DNA of 64,000 nucleotides from Williamsia sterculiae (GCF_900156495.1 NZ_FTNT01000001.1:496001-560000); one strand, 5' to 3'. Shown: positions 16,250 through 25,693, counted from the first letter of the stretch. Numbers and translations: made by a program. Notes: generated by a model not told the origin, from the sequence alone.

Positions 16250-17200
16250 TCAGTAGTAGAACGGGTACTCGTCCCACTGGGGCGGTCGCTTCTCCAGGAA
16301 CGCGTCCCGACCTTCGACCGCCTCGTCGGTCATGTACGCCAGTCGAGTCGCCTCACCGGCGAACACCTGCTGCCCCATCAGACCGTCGTCGGTGAGGTTG
16401 AACGCGAACTTCAGCATGCGTTGCGCCGTCGGCGACTTGCGGTTGATTGCCCGCCCCCACTCCACGGCCGACGTCTCGAGCTCGCCGTGTGGGAACACCC
16501 GATTGACCGCGCCCATCCGGAACATGTCGTCGGCGGTGTACGACTCGCCGAGGAAGAAGATCTCGCGCGCGAACTTCTGGCCCACCTGCTTGGCCAGGTA
16601 CGCGCTGCCGTACCCGGCGTCGAACGAGCCCACGTCGGCGTCGGTCTGCTTGAACCGCGCGTGTTCGGACGAGGCGACGGTCAGGTCGCAGACCACGTGC
16701 AGCGAGTGGCCGCCACCGGCCGCCCATCCGTTGACCACCGCGATCACCACCTTGGGCATGGTGCGGATCAAACGCTGCACCTCGAGAATGTGCAGTCGGC
16801 CGCCCTCGACCCGCACCCGGGCGGTGTCCACGGTCTCGGCGACGTCACCATCGGCGTACTGGTACCCCGACCGCCCGCGGATGCGTTGGTCGCCACCGCT
16901 GCAGAACGCCCATCCGCCGTCCTTGACGCTGGGGCCGTTCCCGGTCAGCAACACCACCCCGACGTCGGGGGTGCGACGAGCGTGATCGAGGGTGCGGAAC
17001 AGCTCGTCGACCGTGTGCGGACGGAACGCGTTACGCACCTCCGGCCGGTCGAAGGCGATCCGCACGATCCCGTTCTCGCGACCGGGGCCCACGTGCCGGT
17101 GGTAGGTGATGTCGGTCAGGTCGTCGAAACCGTCGACCGGGGCCCACTGGTCGGGACGGAACGGGTTGTCCCGAGTTGTGTTGTCACCGCTGGTCGCCAT
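16250..17200 (-). CDS. menB: 1,4-Dihydroxy-2-naphthoyl-CoA synthase
   Basis: 316 residues from ATG 17200, preceded by AAGGTGA. Crotonase-fold enzyme that closes the ring of o-succinylbenzoyl-CoA, the product of MenE, in menaquinone biosynthesis. Characteristic segments are visible: SGGDQRIRGRSGY, VNGWAAGGGHSLHVVCDLTVAS and DADVGSFDAGYGSAYLAKQVG, the last containing the MenB Asp and Ser region. The C-terminus WDEYPFYY is typical. The length matches mycobacterial MenB (Rv0548c), and both men genes are on the same strand about 4 kb apart. Confidence 0.95.
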   Translation of the reverse strand: MATSGDNTTRDNPFRPDQWAPVDGFDDLTDITYHRHVGPGRENGIVRIAFDRPEVRNAFRPHTVDELFRTLDHARRTPDVGVVLLTGNGPSVKDGGWAFCSGGDQRIRGRSGYQYADGDVAETVDTARVRVEGGRLHILEVQRLIRTMPKVVIAVVNGWAAGGGHSLHVVCDLTVASSEHARFKQTDADVGSFDAGYGSAYLAKQVGQKFAREIFFLGESYTADDMFRMGAVNRVFPHGELETSAVEWGRAINRKSPTAQRMLKFAFNLTDDGLMGQQVFAGEATRLAYMTDEAVEGRDAFLEKRPPQWDEYPFYY

Positions 17201-17314
17201 GGTGGTCACCTTAGAAGGCGCGTGCACCCGGCCCCGGTCGGGCCCGAGGTTCCGAAGTGTGACGCACATTGCTGCATCCGCTGTCGAGCCGTTGTCATCG
17301 CTATCGTCGGCTGC

Positions 17315-17869
17315 GTGTCCCGCATCCGGAAGCTGATGATCACCGTGGTGGTGGTGATCGTCGCGTTCCCGGTGATCTTGGGGATCAGCGGGTATTTCCT
17401 GTTCACCCGGGCCGACATGGACCCGCTGACCAAGGCCGACGCGATCATCGTGCTCGGCGGTGAACACGATGGCCGTGAGGATTACGGACTCGACCTGGCC
17501 CGGCAGGGGTACGCGCCGGTGGTCGCGATGTCTGATCCCTATCCCGCCTGGGACCCGGTGATGGCCACCCGATGCAACGCCCAGATACCCGGGGTACTGG
17601 TGATGTGCTTGCCCCCGGATCCGGCCACCACGCAGGGCGAGGCCAAGTTCACCCAACAACTGGCGAAGAGTTTCGGATGGAAGAAGGTCATCGTCATCAC
17701 CTGGCGTTATCACCTCCCGCGCTCGCGCTACATCTTTCATCAATGTTTTGACGGCCAAGTGGTGATGCGTGGGGTCCCCCGCCGATACGACATGGGGGTA
17801 CTCGGTTGGGAGGCGCAGTATCTGTATCAGACCGGCGCCTTCGTCAAGGCGGCAATTCTCGGATGCTGA
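17315..17869 (+). CDS. YdcF/SanA-type DUF218 membrane-anchored protein
   Basis: 184 residues from GTG 17315; ATG 17336 is an alternative that keeps the membrane anchor. One N-terminal helix (about 8-30, MITVVVVIVAFPVILGISGY) is followed by a DUF218 domain with ADAIIVLGGEHDGR, a central TTQGEAKFTQQLAK and VIVITWRYHLPRSRYIF. DUF218 proteins are linked to envelope integrity and vancomycin tolerance (SanA) in other bacteria; the biochemical role is unknown. It is divergent from menB and precedes the polysaccharide locus. Confidence 0.82.
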   Translation: MSRIRKLMITVVVVIVAFPVILGISGYFLFTRADMDPLTKADAIIVLGGEHDGREDYGLDLARQGYAPVVAMSDPYPAWDPVMATRCNAQIPGVLVMCLPPDPATTQGEAKFTQQLAKSFGWKKVIVITWRYHLPRSRYIFHQCFDGQVVMRGVPRRYDMGVLGWEAQYLYQTGAFVKAAILGC

Positions 17870-18293
17870 GCACAGAACTCGCTCGTCGAATGTCGTGCAC
17901 GTGGAAGTGGCTATTCCGGTCAATTATCACCCGGTGATCTTCGCCACATCTGCATGCCGGCGTATCGGGCGAGGTGGGCGATGGAATGACACGAGCTGCG
18001 GTGAAACGGCAGGTTGAGCGGGTTGTCGTCGCGCGATCGGCGGACAGCGCCCACCGATGCGGCGGGCGTCACGTTTCGGTACTCGGCGGATATCCGGGTC
18101 ACCCGTTATTGTTGGCGCAGCGAAATGTCGATACACGAGAGTGAATTTTCGGTGGGGTCGAGCGTCACGTCAGAGGACCGTGACCAACGCGTTTCTTGTG
18201 TCATCGCGGGAAAGCCCGCAGCTCTGCGGTGAGGTCGAATTTAGTGCTCTTCACGATTTGTCGGTGGTAATTCTTTGTCGGCAGGAGGTCCGG
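17870..18293. other. Long non-coding leader region before the polysaccharide operon
   Basis: 424 bp without a convincing gene, somewhat less GC-rich than its surroundings. It holds a 6-1-6 palindrome ATCACC-C-GGTGAT (17926-17938), a CGGGT-C-ACCCG dyad (18095-18105), and two mutually exclusive small stems at 18206-18219 (GCGGG/CCCGC) and 18216-18229 (CCGCAG/CTGCGG). The length and alternative stems would suit a regulated 5' leader, but no known riboswitch class is recognised. Confidence 0.45.
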
Positions 18294-18344
18294 ATGAGTG
18301 ACTGTGCACCTGGTGTACCGCGGCCACGTGGTCAGCGGTCATGA
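18294..18344 (+). CDS. 16-codon leader ORF coupled to the first glycosyltransferase
   Basis: ATG 18294 has the best Shine-Dalgarno in this part of the window, AGGAGG five bases upstream. It encodes MSDCAPGVPRPRGQRS and stops at TGA 18342-18344. That stop overlaps the ATG of the glycosyltransferase (ATGA at 18341-18344), which itself has no obvious ribosome site. A role as a translational coupler or leader peptide is inferred; the peptide has Pro and Arg codons clustered near its end. Confidence 0.6.
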   Translation: MSDCAPGVPRPRGQRS

Positions 18345-19546
18345 CCGGGTCCGATCCCGTCGTGCGTGGGGATTTCGACGCCGCAACCCGATTCGATGTC
18401 GCAGCTCCCGCGCATCCACGCATCGCCATCGCCCACGACTACCTCACGCAGCGCGGCGGGGCCGAGAAGGTCGTGCTGGCGATGGCGCGGGTCTTTCCGG
18501 ACGCGCCGATCTACACGACACTCTACGAGCCCGACGGCACCTACCCGGAATTCGCCCATCTGAACGTCATCCCCTCAGCGCTGAATCGCGTCGGGCCGCT
18601 CCGCGGTAACCACCGTGCGGCGCTGCCGCTGCTGCCGTTCGCCGCCCGCTCGATCCACATCGATGCGGATGTCGTGCTCACCAGCACCAGCGGTTGGGCG
18701 CACGGATTCACCACCACCGGCAAGAAGCTGGCCTACTGCTATTCGCCCGCGCGCTGGCTGTACCAGTCCGAGGCCTACCTCGGTTCGGACGCGAGCCGCG
18801 CCAAGAAGCTGATGCTCGGGGTCATGTCCGGATACCTGAAGCGCTGGGATCGACGCTCGGCAATCTCGTGTGACGCCTACCTGGCCATCTCCAGTGTCGT
18901 GCAGACGCGGATCCACGACACCTATGGCATCGACGCGAACGTCCTGTTCGCCCCGCACACACCGAACGACGCGACGCCGGAACCGATCCCCGAGGTCGAG
19001 GCCCTGGCCGGTGACCTCGGCTTCCACCTGTGTGTCTCGCGGTTGCTGCCCTACAAGAACGTGGACAAGGTGATCGACGCCTTCCGTGACAGTCACCGCC
19101 GCCTGGTGGTCGTCGGCCGCGGACCCGAGGCCGCCCGGTTACGGCGGACGTCGCCGTCGAATGTGCTGATGCTGCAGGATCTCAGCGACGGGCAGATGCG
19201 CTGGCTCTACCAGCGCTGCCGAGCCGTGGTGGCCGCGAGCTACGAGGACTACGGCCTCACTCCGCTCGAGGCGGGTGTACACGGCAAACCGTCCGCGGTG
19301 TTGCGGTGGGGGGGATTCCTCGACACGGTGCTCGAGGGGACCACCGGTGTCTACTTCGATCGACCGGATCCCCGCGACATCGTCTCCGCCCTCGATGAAC
19401 TCGACGACACCGAATGGAACGAGCACAAGATCGCGCTGCATGTCGCCCAGTTCTCTGAGGCGTCCTTCAGCCGTGGCCTGCACAACGCCGTCGACGACCT
19501 ACTCGACGAGCACCGCCTCTCCACGTCCAGGAAAGGGCAGTCATGA
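18341..19546 (+). CDS. Glycosyltransferase family 4, first gene of the polysaccharide operon
   Basis: 401 residues. The N-terminal acceptor half begins IAHDYLTQRGGAEKVVLAMA, a pattern common in WbaZ-type mannosyl/rhamnosyltransferases. The C-terminal GT-B half contains the donor-site pattern ASYEDYGLTPLEAGVHGKPSAV, where the first Glu of E-x7-E would contact the nucleotide sugar. It would transfer a sugar from a nucleotide donor to a lipid-linked chain on the cytoplasmic face. The start overlaps a leader ORF, and the end overlaps the next gene (ATGA), so translation is coupled throughout. Confidence 0.88.
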   Translation: MTGSDPVVRGDFDAATRFDVAAPAHPRIAIAHDYLTQRGGAEKVVLAMARVFPDAPIYTTLYEPDGTYPEFAHLNVIPSALNRVGPLRGNHRAALPLLPFAARSIHIDADVVLTSTSGWAHGFTTTGKKLAYCYSPARWLYQSEAYLGSDASRAKKLMLGVMSGYLKRWDRRSAISCDAYLAISSVVQTRIHDTYGIDANVLFAPHTPNDATPEPIPEVEALAGDLGFHLCVSRLLPYKNVDKVIDAFRDSHRRLVVVGRGPEAARLRRTSPSNVLMLQDLSDGQMRWLYQRCRAVVAASYEDYGLTPLEAGVHGKPSAVLRWGGFLDTVLEGTTGVYFDRPDPRDIVSALDELDDTEWNEHKIALHVAQFSEASFSRGLHNAVDDLLDEHRLSTSRKGQS

Positions 19547-20550
19547 CCGCCAAACGTGCACTCGTCACCGGGATCACCGGCCAGGACGGCTTGTACCTCG
19601 CCGAGCTGCTGCTCGCGAAGGGGTACGAGGTGTTCGGCCTGGTGCGCGGACAGAACAACCCCAAACGTGAGTTGCTGGAGAGTCTCCTCCCGCAGGTGCA
19701 GGTGCTCACCGGCGACCTGTTGGACCTGTCGTCGCTGATGCGGGCGTTCGCGGTCGCACGTCCCGACGAGGTCTACAACCTCGGTGCGGTGTCGTTCGTC
19801 GCCTACTCCTGGGAGAACGCACGACTGACCACCGACGTCACCGGTGGTGGGGTACTGAACATGCTCGAGTCCACCCGACTCAGTCAGGACCTGCAGGGCA
19901 AGGAGATCCGCTTCTATCAGGCGTCGAGCTCGGAGATGTTCGGCAAGGTGCAGGAGGTGCCGCAGCGCGAGAGCACCCTGCTGTGGCCCCGGTCGCCGTA
20001 CGGTGTGGCCAAGGTCTACGGCCATTACATGACCATCAACTATCGCGAGTCCTACAGCATGCACGCCAGTTCGGGCATCCTGTTCAATCACGAGTCACCC
20101 CGAAGAGGGCCGGAGTTCGTGACCCGCAAGGTCTCCCAGGCGGTAGCCCGCATCCATTACGGGCTGCAGGACTCGCTTGCCCTGGGCAATCTCGACGCTC
20201 GCAGGGACTGGGGATTCGCCGGTGACTACGTCGACGCCATGTATCGCATGCTGCAGCAGGACACCGCGGACGACTATGTCATCGCCACCGGCGAGACCCA
20301 TTCCATCCGTGAACTGCTCGACGTCGCGTTCGACGAGATCGGAGTCACCGACTGGGAGCGTTACGTGGGAGTCGACCCGAGGTTCATGCGGCCCGCCGAG
20401 GTCGATCTGCTCATCGGGGATGCCACCAAAGCCCGTGACGACCTCGGGTGGCGTCCCACCGTCGACTTCGATCAGCTGATCCGCATGATGGTCCGCAACG
20501 ATCTGGAACGTCAGGCCCCGGTGGCGGCACGGTTGAAGGACGCCGGATGA
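19543..20550 (+). CDS. gmd: GDP-mannose 4,6-dehydratase
   Basis: 335 residues. Extended short-chain dehydrogenase with nucleotide-binding GITGQDG at residues 10-16, SSSEMFG at 128-134 (catalytic Ser/Glu region) and YGVAK giving Tyr153 and Lys157. The GMD-specific stretches NHESPRRGPEFVTRK and DARRDWGFAGDYVDAM are present. It converts GDP-mannose to GDP-4-keto-6-deoxymannose, precursor of fucose, rhamnose or related deoxysugars. It is coupled to genes on both sides by ATGA overlaps. Length and motifs are complete. Confidence 0.9.
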   Translation: MTAKRALVTGITGQDGLYLAELLLAKGYEVFGLVRGQNNPKRELLESLLPQVQVLTGDLLDLSSLMRAFAVARPDEVYNLGAVSFVAYSWENARLTTDVTGGGVLNMLESTRLSQDLQGKEIRFYQASSSEMFGKVQEVPQRESTLLWPRSPYGVAKVYGHYMTINYRESYSMHASSGILFNHESPRRGPEFVTRKVSQAVARIHYGLQDSLALGNLDARRDWGFAGDYVDAMYRMLQQDTADDYVIATGETHSIRELLDVAFDEIGVTDWERYVGVDPRFMRPAEVDLLIGDATKARDDLGWRPTVDFDQLIRMMVRNDLERQAPVAARLKDAG

Positions 20551-21557
20551 CCGTGAGTGATGACGGGCGCACTGCCGCCCTCATCACCGGCGTCGGCGGT
20601 CAGGACGGCGGATACCTCGCCGAGTTGTTGGCCGCCGACGGCTGGATGACCCACGGGGTCGTGCGCCCTGGCCGTCCGGACGGCGCGGCTCACGCCGTGC
20701 GTGCCGGCGCGGTGGTGCATGAGGTGGACATCACCGACGCGCGGGCCATGACCGACCTCATCGAGGTGATCCGGCCCGCGATGGTGTTCCATCTCGCCGC
20801 GAACTCCTCGGTCGCCTCTTCCTGGGAAGACACCTACGAGTCGGTGAACGTCAACGGGGTGTCCATCGCTCCGATCCTCGACGCCTGCCTGAACCTGCAG
20901 TCTCGCACCGGACATCGGGTCTCGGTGGTCAACGCCTCGAGTGCGGAGATCTTCGCCGGCTCCGGCGTGCACCGTCAGGACGAGGGCACCCCGATCGTCC
21001 CGACCTCACCGTACGGCGCGGCCAAGGCGTTCGGTCATCACCTGGTGCAGATCTACCGGTCACGTGGGTTGGTCGGGTCGAACGCGATCCTGTTCAATCA
21101 CGAGTCACCGCGCCGCCCGGACCGATTCGTCACTCGCAAGATCACCCGCGGTGTCGCCGAGATTGCGAGCGGGGTCCGGGATACCTTGGCGCTGGGCAAC
21201 ACCGACGTCCGCCGCGACTGGGGATGGGCCCCCGACTACGCCCGGGCCATGTTCGAGATCGGTCGGCGCGGTGTCGCCGACGACTTCGTGCTCGCCACCG
21301 GCGAGGCGCATTCGGTGTCCGACTTGGTGGCCGCAGCGTTCGCGGCCGCCGGGATCACCGACTGGCAGCCGTATGTGATGGTCGACCCAGATCTCTTCCG
21401 TCCGGCCGATGCAGAGGTGATGATCGGTGACGCCACCAAGGCACGCGGCGTACTCGACTGGTCACCCACCCACACCTTCGGTGAACTGGTGGCCGACATG
21501 GTCGACGCCGACCTCGCCGAACTACGCCAGTCCCGAATCGAGGAGTCCGCACGATGA
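20547..21557 (+). CDS. Second GMD-like nucleotide-sugar dehydratase/reductase
   Basis: 336 residues, clearly a paralogue of the preceding gene product: VGGQDGG loop, NASSAEIFAG, Tyr156 and Lys160 in YGAAK, NHESPRRPDRFVTRK and DVRRDWGWAPDYARAM. It keeps the GMD-specific substrate-binding segment, so it may be a second dehydratase. By operon position it could instead be the reductase that finishes the GDP-deoxysugar. These alternatives cannot be separated by reading. ATGA overlaps couple it to both neighbours. Confidence 0.8.
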   Translation: MTVSDDGRTAALITGVGGQDGGYLAELLAADGWMTHGVVRPGRPDGAAHAVRAGAVVHEVDITDARAMTDLIEVIRPAMVFHLAANSSVASSWEDTYESVNVNGVSIAPILDACLNLQSRTGHRVSVVNASSAEIFAGSGVHRQDEGTPIVPTSPYGAAKAFGHHLVQIYRSRGLVGSNAILFNHESPRRPDRFVTRKITRGVAEIASGVRDTLALGNTDVRRDWGWAPDYARAMFEIGRRGVADDFVLATGEAHSVSDLVAAAFAAAGITDWQPYVMVDPDLFRPADAEVMIGDATKARGVLDWSPTHTFGELVADMVDADLAELRQSRIEESAR

Positions 21558-22234
21558 GTGAACCTCTCTTGAACGCGAACGTCGATCTGACCGGCGGCGT
21601 ACCCGGCGTCGACGGTGCACTCGATCCCGGCCCCCAGGCCCCCAAGCATCACCTGACCCGCGACAAGCACGGGAACCTGCGGATGCAGGACATCAGCCTG
21701 GCGCGCAAGATCCGCAATCGCATCGGAATCCTGTTGTTCAACAACCTGATCACCTTCGTGCCGTCACATTCGGTGCGCCAGAACTTCCTGCGTCTGTTCG
21801 GTGCGACCATCGGCGAGGACACCTCCATCCTGCGAGGCACCACCATCCTCGACATCGAGGGTCTGACCATCGGTAACTGTTGCTCGATCGGGTTCCGGTG
21901 CATGTTCGACGCCCGTGGTGGAATCACCATCGGCGACAACGTGGTGATCGCCAGCGACACCCACTTCATCGGTGGTTTCCACGACCACAACGACCCGGAG
22001 TTCCCACCGATCCTGCAACCCACCGTGGTCGACGACTACGTGTGGATCGCCAGCCGCGCCACCATCATGAGCGGGTTGCACATCGGACGAGGTGCCGTGG
22101 TAGCCGGTTGTTCGATGGTCCGGAAGGACGTGGGCGCGCTCGACGTCGTCGGCGGGGTGCCCGCCAAGAAGCTCAGCACCCGCGATCCGAACGCGTTGCA
22201 GTACAAGCCCAAATACCGTCCGCTGTTCTACTGA
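21554..22234 (+). CDS. Left-handed beta-helix acyltransferase, WcaF/hexapeptide type
   Basis: 226 residues. The C-terminal 130 residues show hexapeptide repeats (IGEDTSI, IGNCCSI, IGDNVVI, IGRGAVV) and the catalytic-type His in SDTHFIGGFHDHND, followed by the family ending VVGGVPAKKL. Members of this fold transfer acetyl or other acyl groups to sugars. The N-terminal 60 residues are a less conserved lead. It sits between sugar-nucleotide and glycosyltransferase genes, so sugar O-acetylation of the polysaccharide is the likely role. Confidence 0.87.
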   Translation: MSEPLLNANVDLTGGVPGVDGALDPGPQAPKHHLTRDKHGNLRMQDISLARKIRNRIGILLFNNLITFVPSHSVRQNFLRLFGATIGEDTSILRGTTILDIEGLTIGNCCSIGFRCMFDARGGITIGDNVVIASDTHFIGGFHDHNDPEFPPILQPTVVDDYVWIASRATIMSGLHIGRGAVVAGCSMVRKDVGALDVVGGVPAKKLSTRDPNALQYKPKYRPLFY

Positions 22235-22254
22235 GACGCAGTCGGGCGTTCCTC

Positions 22255-23367
22255 ATGGGTGATCTCAGCGACCATCGGTTGATCTACCTGGCCCCGCGGT
22301 CGGGTATCGGTGGTATCGGCGACTACGCCGACGACTTCCTCGCCGCCGTGTCCCCGTATTTCGGTGACGTGGTGGTGCATCGACACGCCGGACCCGGCGC
22401 CGACACCACACGGCAGATCGCCGCGCAGGCCCGCAGGGTGCAGTCCCAGGTGGACACCTCACCGTGGCCGACCATCGTGCACTGCGAAGTGGGTGGCGGT
22501 GCGGTGCTGCCCTTCTGGGCAACGTCGGGGGTGCGGGACGCCCCGGTCTCCTACACCGTGCACGATCCACCGGGGATGGTCTGGTGGCCGGCGCGCACGC
22601 GGTTCCTGGCCCAGAACCGGCTGCTGAATCACGGATTGCACTATCCGTTGCGCCCGGTCGCGCAGGCCGTGGAACGCAAGGTGGTAGCCGACCGCACCCT
22701 GTTCACCCTCAGTCGGATCGGGGCCCGCGCACTGCAGCAACGCTATCCGCGTGCCGCGGTGCATGCCGAGTGGTTGCTGATCCCCGATCGGCCGCCGATC
22801 ACCCCGGCCTGGCAGCGCCCGCGCGCGATCGGCTTCTTCGGCCTGGTGTACCGCGGGAAGGGTTTCGAACTGATCGAGCAGATCCGCGCCGCGTTGCCCG
22901 ATGACATCACCATCCGTATCGCGGGTCGCGGCACCGAGAAGCTCCCCGGTGGACCGGGTATCGAGATTCTGGGCGAGGTCAACGGGGACGCCGAGGACGC
23001 GTTCTTCGCCTCCATCCGCGCCCTGGTGGTGCCCTACGGTCAGCGCTCCATCTACGGTGACGCCTTCCCCGCGTCGGCCACCGTCACCCGCGCGTACGCT
23101 TACCGCACCCCGGTGGTCGCCCGCCGTTTCGGCGCCTTGGCCGAACTCGACGACGACGGTGGAGCGGTGGTCGTGGACGGCGGTCCTGCCGAGATCGCGG
23201 GCGCCGCGGCCGGTCTGCTCGACGACGCGTCACGACTGGCCGACCTCGCGGTCGAGGCCGACCGACTGGCCGGGCGCCGCAACCCGGAACAACTCGGACG
23301 GCGGTTCGCGCAGGTGTGGTCCGAGTCGGCGCGAGCGGGTGACACCGCTGCGGCCGGTGAACGATGA
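22255..23367 (+). CDS. Glycosyltransferase (GT-B fold, family 4-like)
   Basis: 370 residues from ATG 22255. The N-terminal segment SGIGGIGDYADDFLAAV, the central GFFGLVYRGKGFELIEQI and the C-terminal YGDAFPASATVTRAYAYRTPVVA fit a GT-B glycosyltransferase, although the usual E-x7-E donor motif is not clear, so it is divergent. It lies 20 bp after the acyltransferase gene and overlaps the flippase gene. The Shine-Dalgarno is weak. Confidence 0.78.
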   Translation: MGDLSDHRLIYLAPRSGIGGIGDYADDFLAAVSPYFGDVVVHRHAGPGADTTRQIAAQARRVQSQVDTSPWPTIVHCEVGGGAVLPFWATSGVRDAPVSYTVHDPPGMVWWPARTRFLAQNRLLNHGLHYPLRPVAQAVERKVVADRTLFTLSRIGARALQQRYPRAAVHAEWLLIPDRPPITPAWQRPRAIGFFGLVYRGKGFELIEQIRAALPDDITIRIAGRGTEKLPGGPGIEILGEVNGDAEDAFFASIRALVVPYGQRSIYGDAFPASATVTRAYAYRTPVVARRFGALAELDDDGGAVVVDGGPAEIAGAAAGLLDDASRLADLAVEADRLAGRRNPEQLGRRFAQVWSESARAGDTAAAGER

Positions 23368-24569
23368 CCGGCGTGGCCGGGTTGCGTGACCGGGTCAGCG
23401 GCAACCTCGTCAAGGCGGGTGTCGCCGCGGTGTGGATGTACGGCGGCCGCGGGATCGGGATGCTGTGGACCATCGCGCTGATCGCCAGACTGGGCATCGG
23501 CGACTACGGACTGTACGCGATGGGTTTCGCGCTCGGCGCCATCGTCGCTGCTCCGCTCGACCACCCGTTCACCGTCCGGTCGATCCGCGAGAGCGAAGAC
23601 CGGTTCCTGCGTGAACGTACCTGCCGGGCGCTGCTCGGCATCACCCTGCTGATCGCCGCGGCCGCCACCATGTCGGTCGACTACATTCTGTGGTTCGCGT
23701 TGGCTTACGGCGGCGGTGAGATCGTGTTCAACGCGTACAAGAGCAGATCGTTGCGAGTGGGGGATCCACATGTCGTGCAACGACTGGACACCCTGCGGCA
23801 GACCGTCAGCATCGTCGGTGCGTCGGCGTATCTGCTGCTGGCGTCCGACCCCACCCTCACCATCGCATCCACCATCTATGTGATCCCCTACCTCGTCATC
23901 GCGGTCGCGACCCTGCTCCGCTGTCGCGCATCGGTTCCCGCGTTGCCCGGTGGGCCGCGCGAGATCGCGATGCTGTTCACCGAGAACCTCGCCAACGCGG
24001 TCTACGTGCAAGGCGACGTGCTGTTGATCGGCGCCCTCACCGACACCCGCATCGCCGGCTATTACTCGGTGGCATCGGTGCTGGCCTGGGCGGTCGCGTC
24101 CATCGGCCTGTCCTTCGGCTCCACCTATCACGAGAAGCTGCGCGCGGAGGGCGGCGCGGTGACCGCCGGGCCGTCGCTGCGCCAGACCTATGCAGTGGGT
24201 GTGGTTGCCGGAGTTCTGATGCTGGGCACCGGCGTGGTCATGCTGTTCACGCCTGTGTCCTATCAGCTGTCGGTGTCGGTGGTCATCATGTCGCTGTTCG
24301 TGGTGCAGCGATCGGCCAACTACGTCTTCACCACCATCTTGTATCTCCAGGGCCGAGACCGGATCCGGGTGACCGCGGCGCTGGTGTTGGCGATGGCGAA
24401 ACTCGCCCTGGTGGCCGCATTGTTCGCCAGCGGGGCCATCGGGGCGGCGGTGGCGTCCGTGGTCGCCGACACCCTGCTCACCGTGATCTACCTGCGTGCG
24501 CTGTACGGTCGGCGCGCGTCCGCACCGGCACCGGTGCCCGATGTGACGAGAAGCGAGGCGGCGCGATGA
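23364..24569 (+). CDS. Wzx-type polysaccharide flippase
   Basis: 401 residues with about 12 hydrophobic helices across the length, starting at WMYGGRGIGMLWTIALIARLGIGDYGLYAM, a typical beginning for polysaccharide-transport (MOP superfamily) proteins. It would flip the lipid-linked repeat unit across the membrane. Overlaps with neighbours at both ends (ATGA) place it in the same operon as the glycosyltransferases. Confidence 0.82.
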   Translation: MTGVAGLRDRVSGNLVKAGVAAVWMYGGRGIGMLWTIALIARLGIGDYGLYAMGFALGAIVAAPLDHPFTVRSIRESEDRFLRERTCRALLGITLLIAAAATMSVDYILWFALAYGGGEIVFNAYKSRSLRVGDPHVVQRLDTLRQTVSIVGASAYLLLASDPTLTIASTIYVIPYLVIAVATLLRCRASVPALPGGPREIAMLFTENLANAVYVQGDVLLIGALTDTRIAGYYSVASVLAWAVASIGLSFGSTYHEKLRAEGGAVTAGPSLRQTYAVGVVAGVLMLGTGVVMLFTPVSYQLSVSVVIMSLFVVQRSANYVFTTILYLQGRDRIRVTAALVLAMAKLALVAALFASGAIGAAVASVVADTLLTVIYLRALYGRRASAPAPVPDVTRSEAAR

Positions 24570-25693
24570 CCCGGGTGACCTATCTGTTGTCCAAGGACCC
24601 CACCCTCGACCATGGTGGCGACATCGCGCTGTCGCGCCTGATGATGGACATCACCAGGGACTTCGCCGATGTCCGCACGATCTGCTTGTCCACCGAACCC
24701 GATCGCGCTCCGGTTCCGGGGGTGACGCGGGTGGCCAAACCCAAGGTGTCTCCGTCGCTGCTCGTGGGCAGCGCACGCACACGACGCAGCATCTGCCACC
24801 AGCGTTACGACATAGACACTCTCGGCGCGGCCATCGAGTCCGCCGCTCACGCCGATGACGCACCGGACATCTGGGTCGCCGAGCACAGCTACATGGCGGA
24901 GAGCTTCCTCCGTGCCCGTGTTCCGGATCGCCGCTTCGTCATCAACACCGTCAACACCGAGTCGCAGGTGTGGAAGGTCACCCGCGGGATACTCGGTCGG
25001 GTGGAGGCGCCGCGCATCCTCGCCGACGAGGTGCGAGTGGCAAAGTCCGCAGATGCCGTGGGTACCTACGACGCCGAGGAAGCCGAGTTCTACCGGTCAG
25101 AAGGCGTTTTCGGCGCCCGTTGGATCGACCTCACGTTGCCCCCGGAGAAGAAGCTCGACCTCGCCGAGACGCCGCAACGGTTGGTGTTCATGGGGACGCG
25201 GGACTGGCCACCGAATCAGGAGGCATTCGAGATCGCCCTGCGCCTGTGGCCGCGTATCAGTGCGGGGATTCCCGACGCCGAACTGTGCATCATCGGTGCG
25301 AAGGCCAAGGGACACAAGGACCCGGTCTACCCGCCGGGCGTCCGCGATCTGGGCTTCGTCGACGACCTCCACGAGTTCCTCTCCACCTGTCGGGCGTTGA
25401 TGGCCCCGATCGAGACCGGTGGCGGGGTGCGGGTCAAGATCCTCGACGCGGCGAGCCGCGGGCTGCCGGTGATCGGGACCTCGGCGGCCATCGGGTCGTT
25501 GGGACCGGTGTTCGGTCTCGAACCCCTCGATGACGAATGGACCTTCGTCAAGGAGTGTCGACGCTACCTACTCGATCGCGAACACGCTCGGACACAAGGT
25601 GACCTGCTCTACGAGCGCAATGCCCAGCGTTGGAACGACGGACTCCCGCAGCGTTCGGTGGAGGAACTCATCAGTCCCGGTCAGTTGGGATAG
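24566..25693 (+). CDS. Glycosyltransferase family 4 (last gene of the forward operon block)
   Basis: 375 residues. The N-terminal part has SKDPTLDHGGDIALSRLMMD, and the C-terminal GT-B half has RLVFMGTRDWPPNQEAFEIAL and the donor-site pattern MAPIETGGGVRVKILDAASRGLPVIGT. It is the end of the forward run that started at 18294. Its 3' end overlaps the convergent glycoside hydrolase gene by 13 bp (25681-25693). Confidence 0.85.
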   Translation: MTRVTYLLSKDPTLDHGGDIALSRLMMDITRDFADVRTICLSTEPDRAPVPGVTRVAKPKVSPSLLVGSARTRRSICHQRYDIDTLGAAIESAAHADDAPDIWVAEHSYMAESFLRARVPDRRFVINTVNTESQVWKVTRGILGRVEAPRILADEVRVAKSADAVGTYDAEEAEFYRSEGVFGARWIDLTLPPEKKLDLAETPQRLVFMGTRDWPPNQEAFEIALRLWPRISAGIPDAELCIIGAKAKGHKDPVYPPGVRDLGFVDDLHEFLSTCRALMAPIETGGGVRVKILDAASRGLPVIGTSAAIGSLGPVFGLEPLDDEWTFVKECRRYLLDREHARTQGDLLYERNAQRWNDGLPQRSVEELISPGQLG

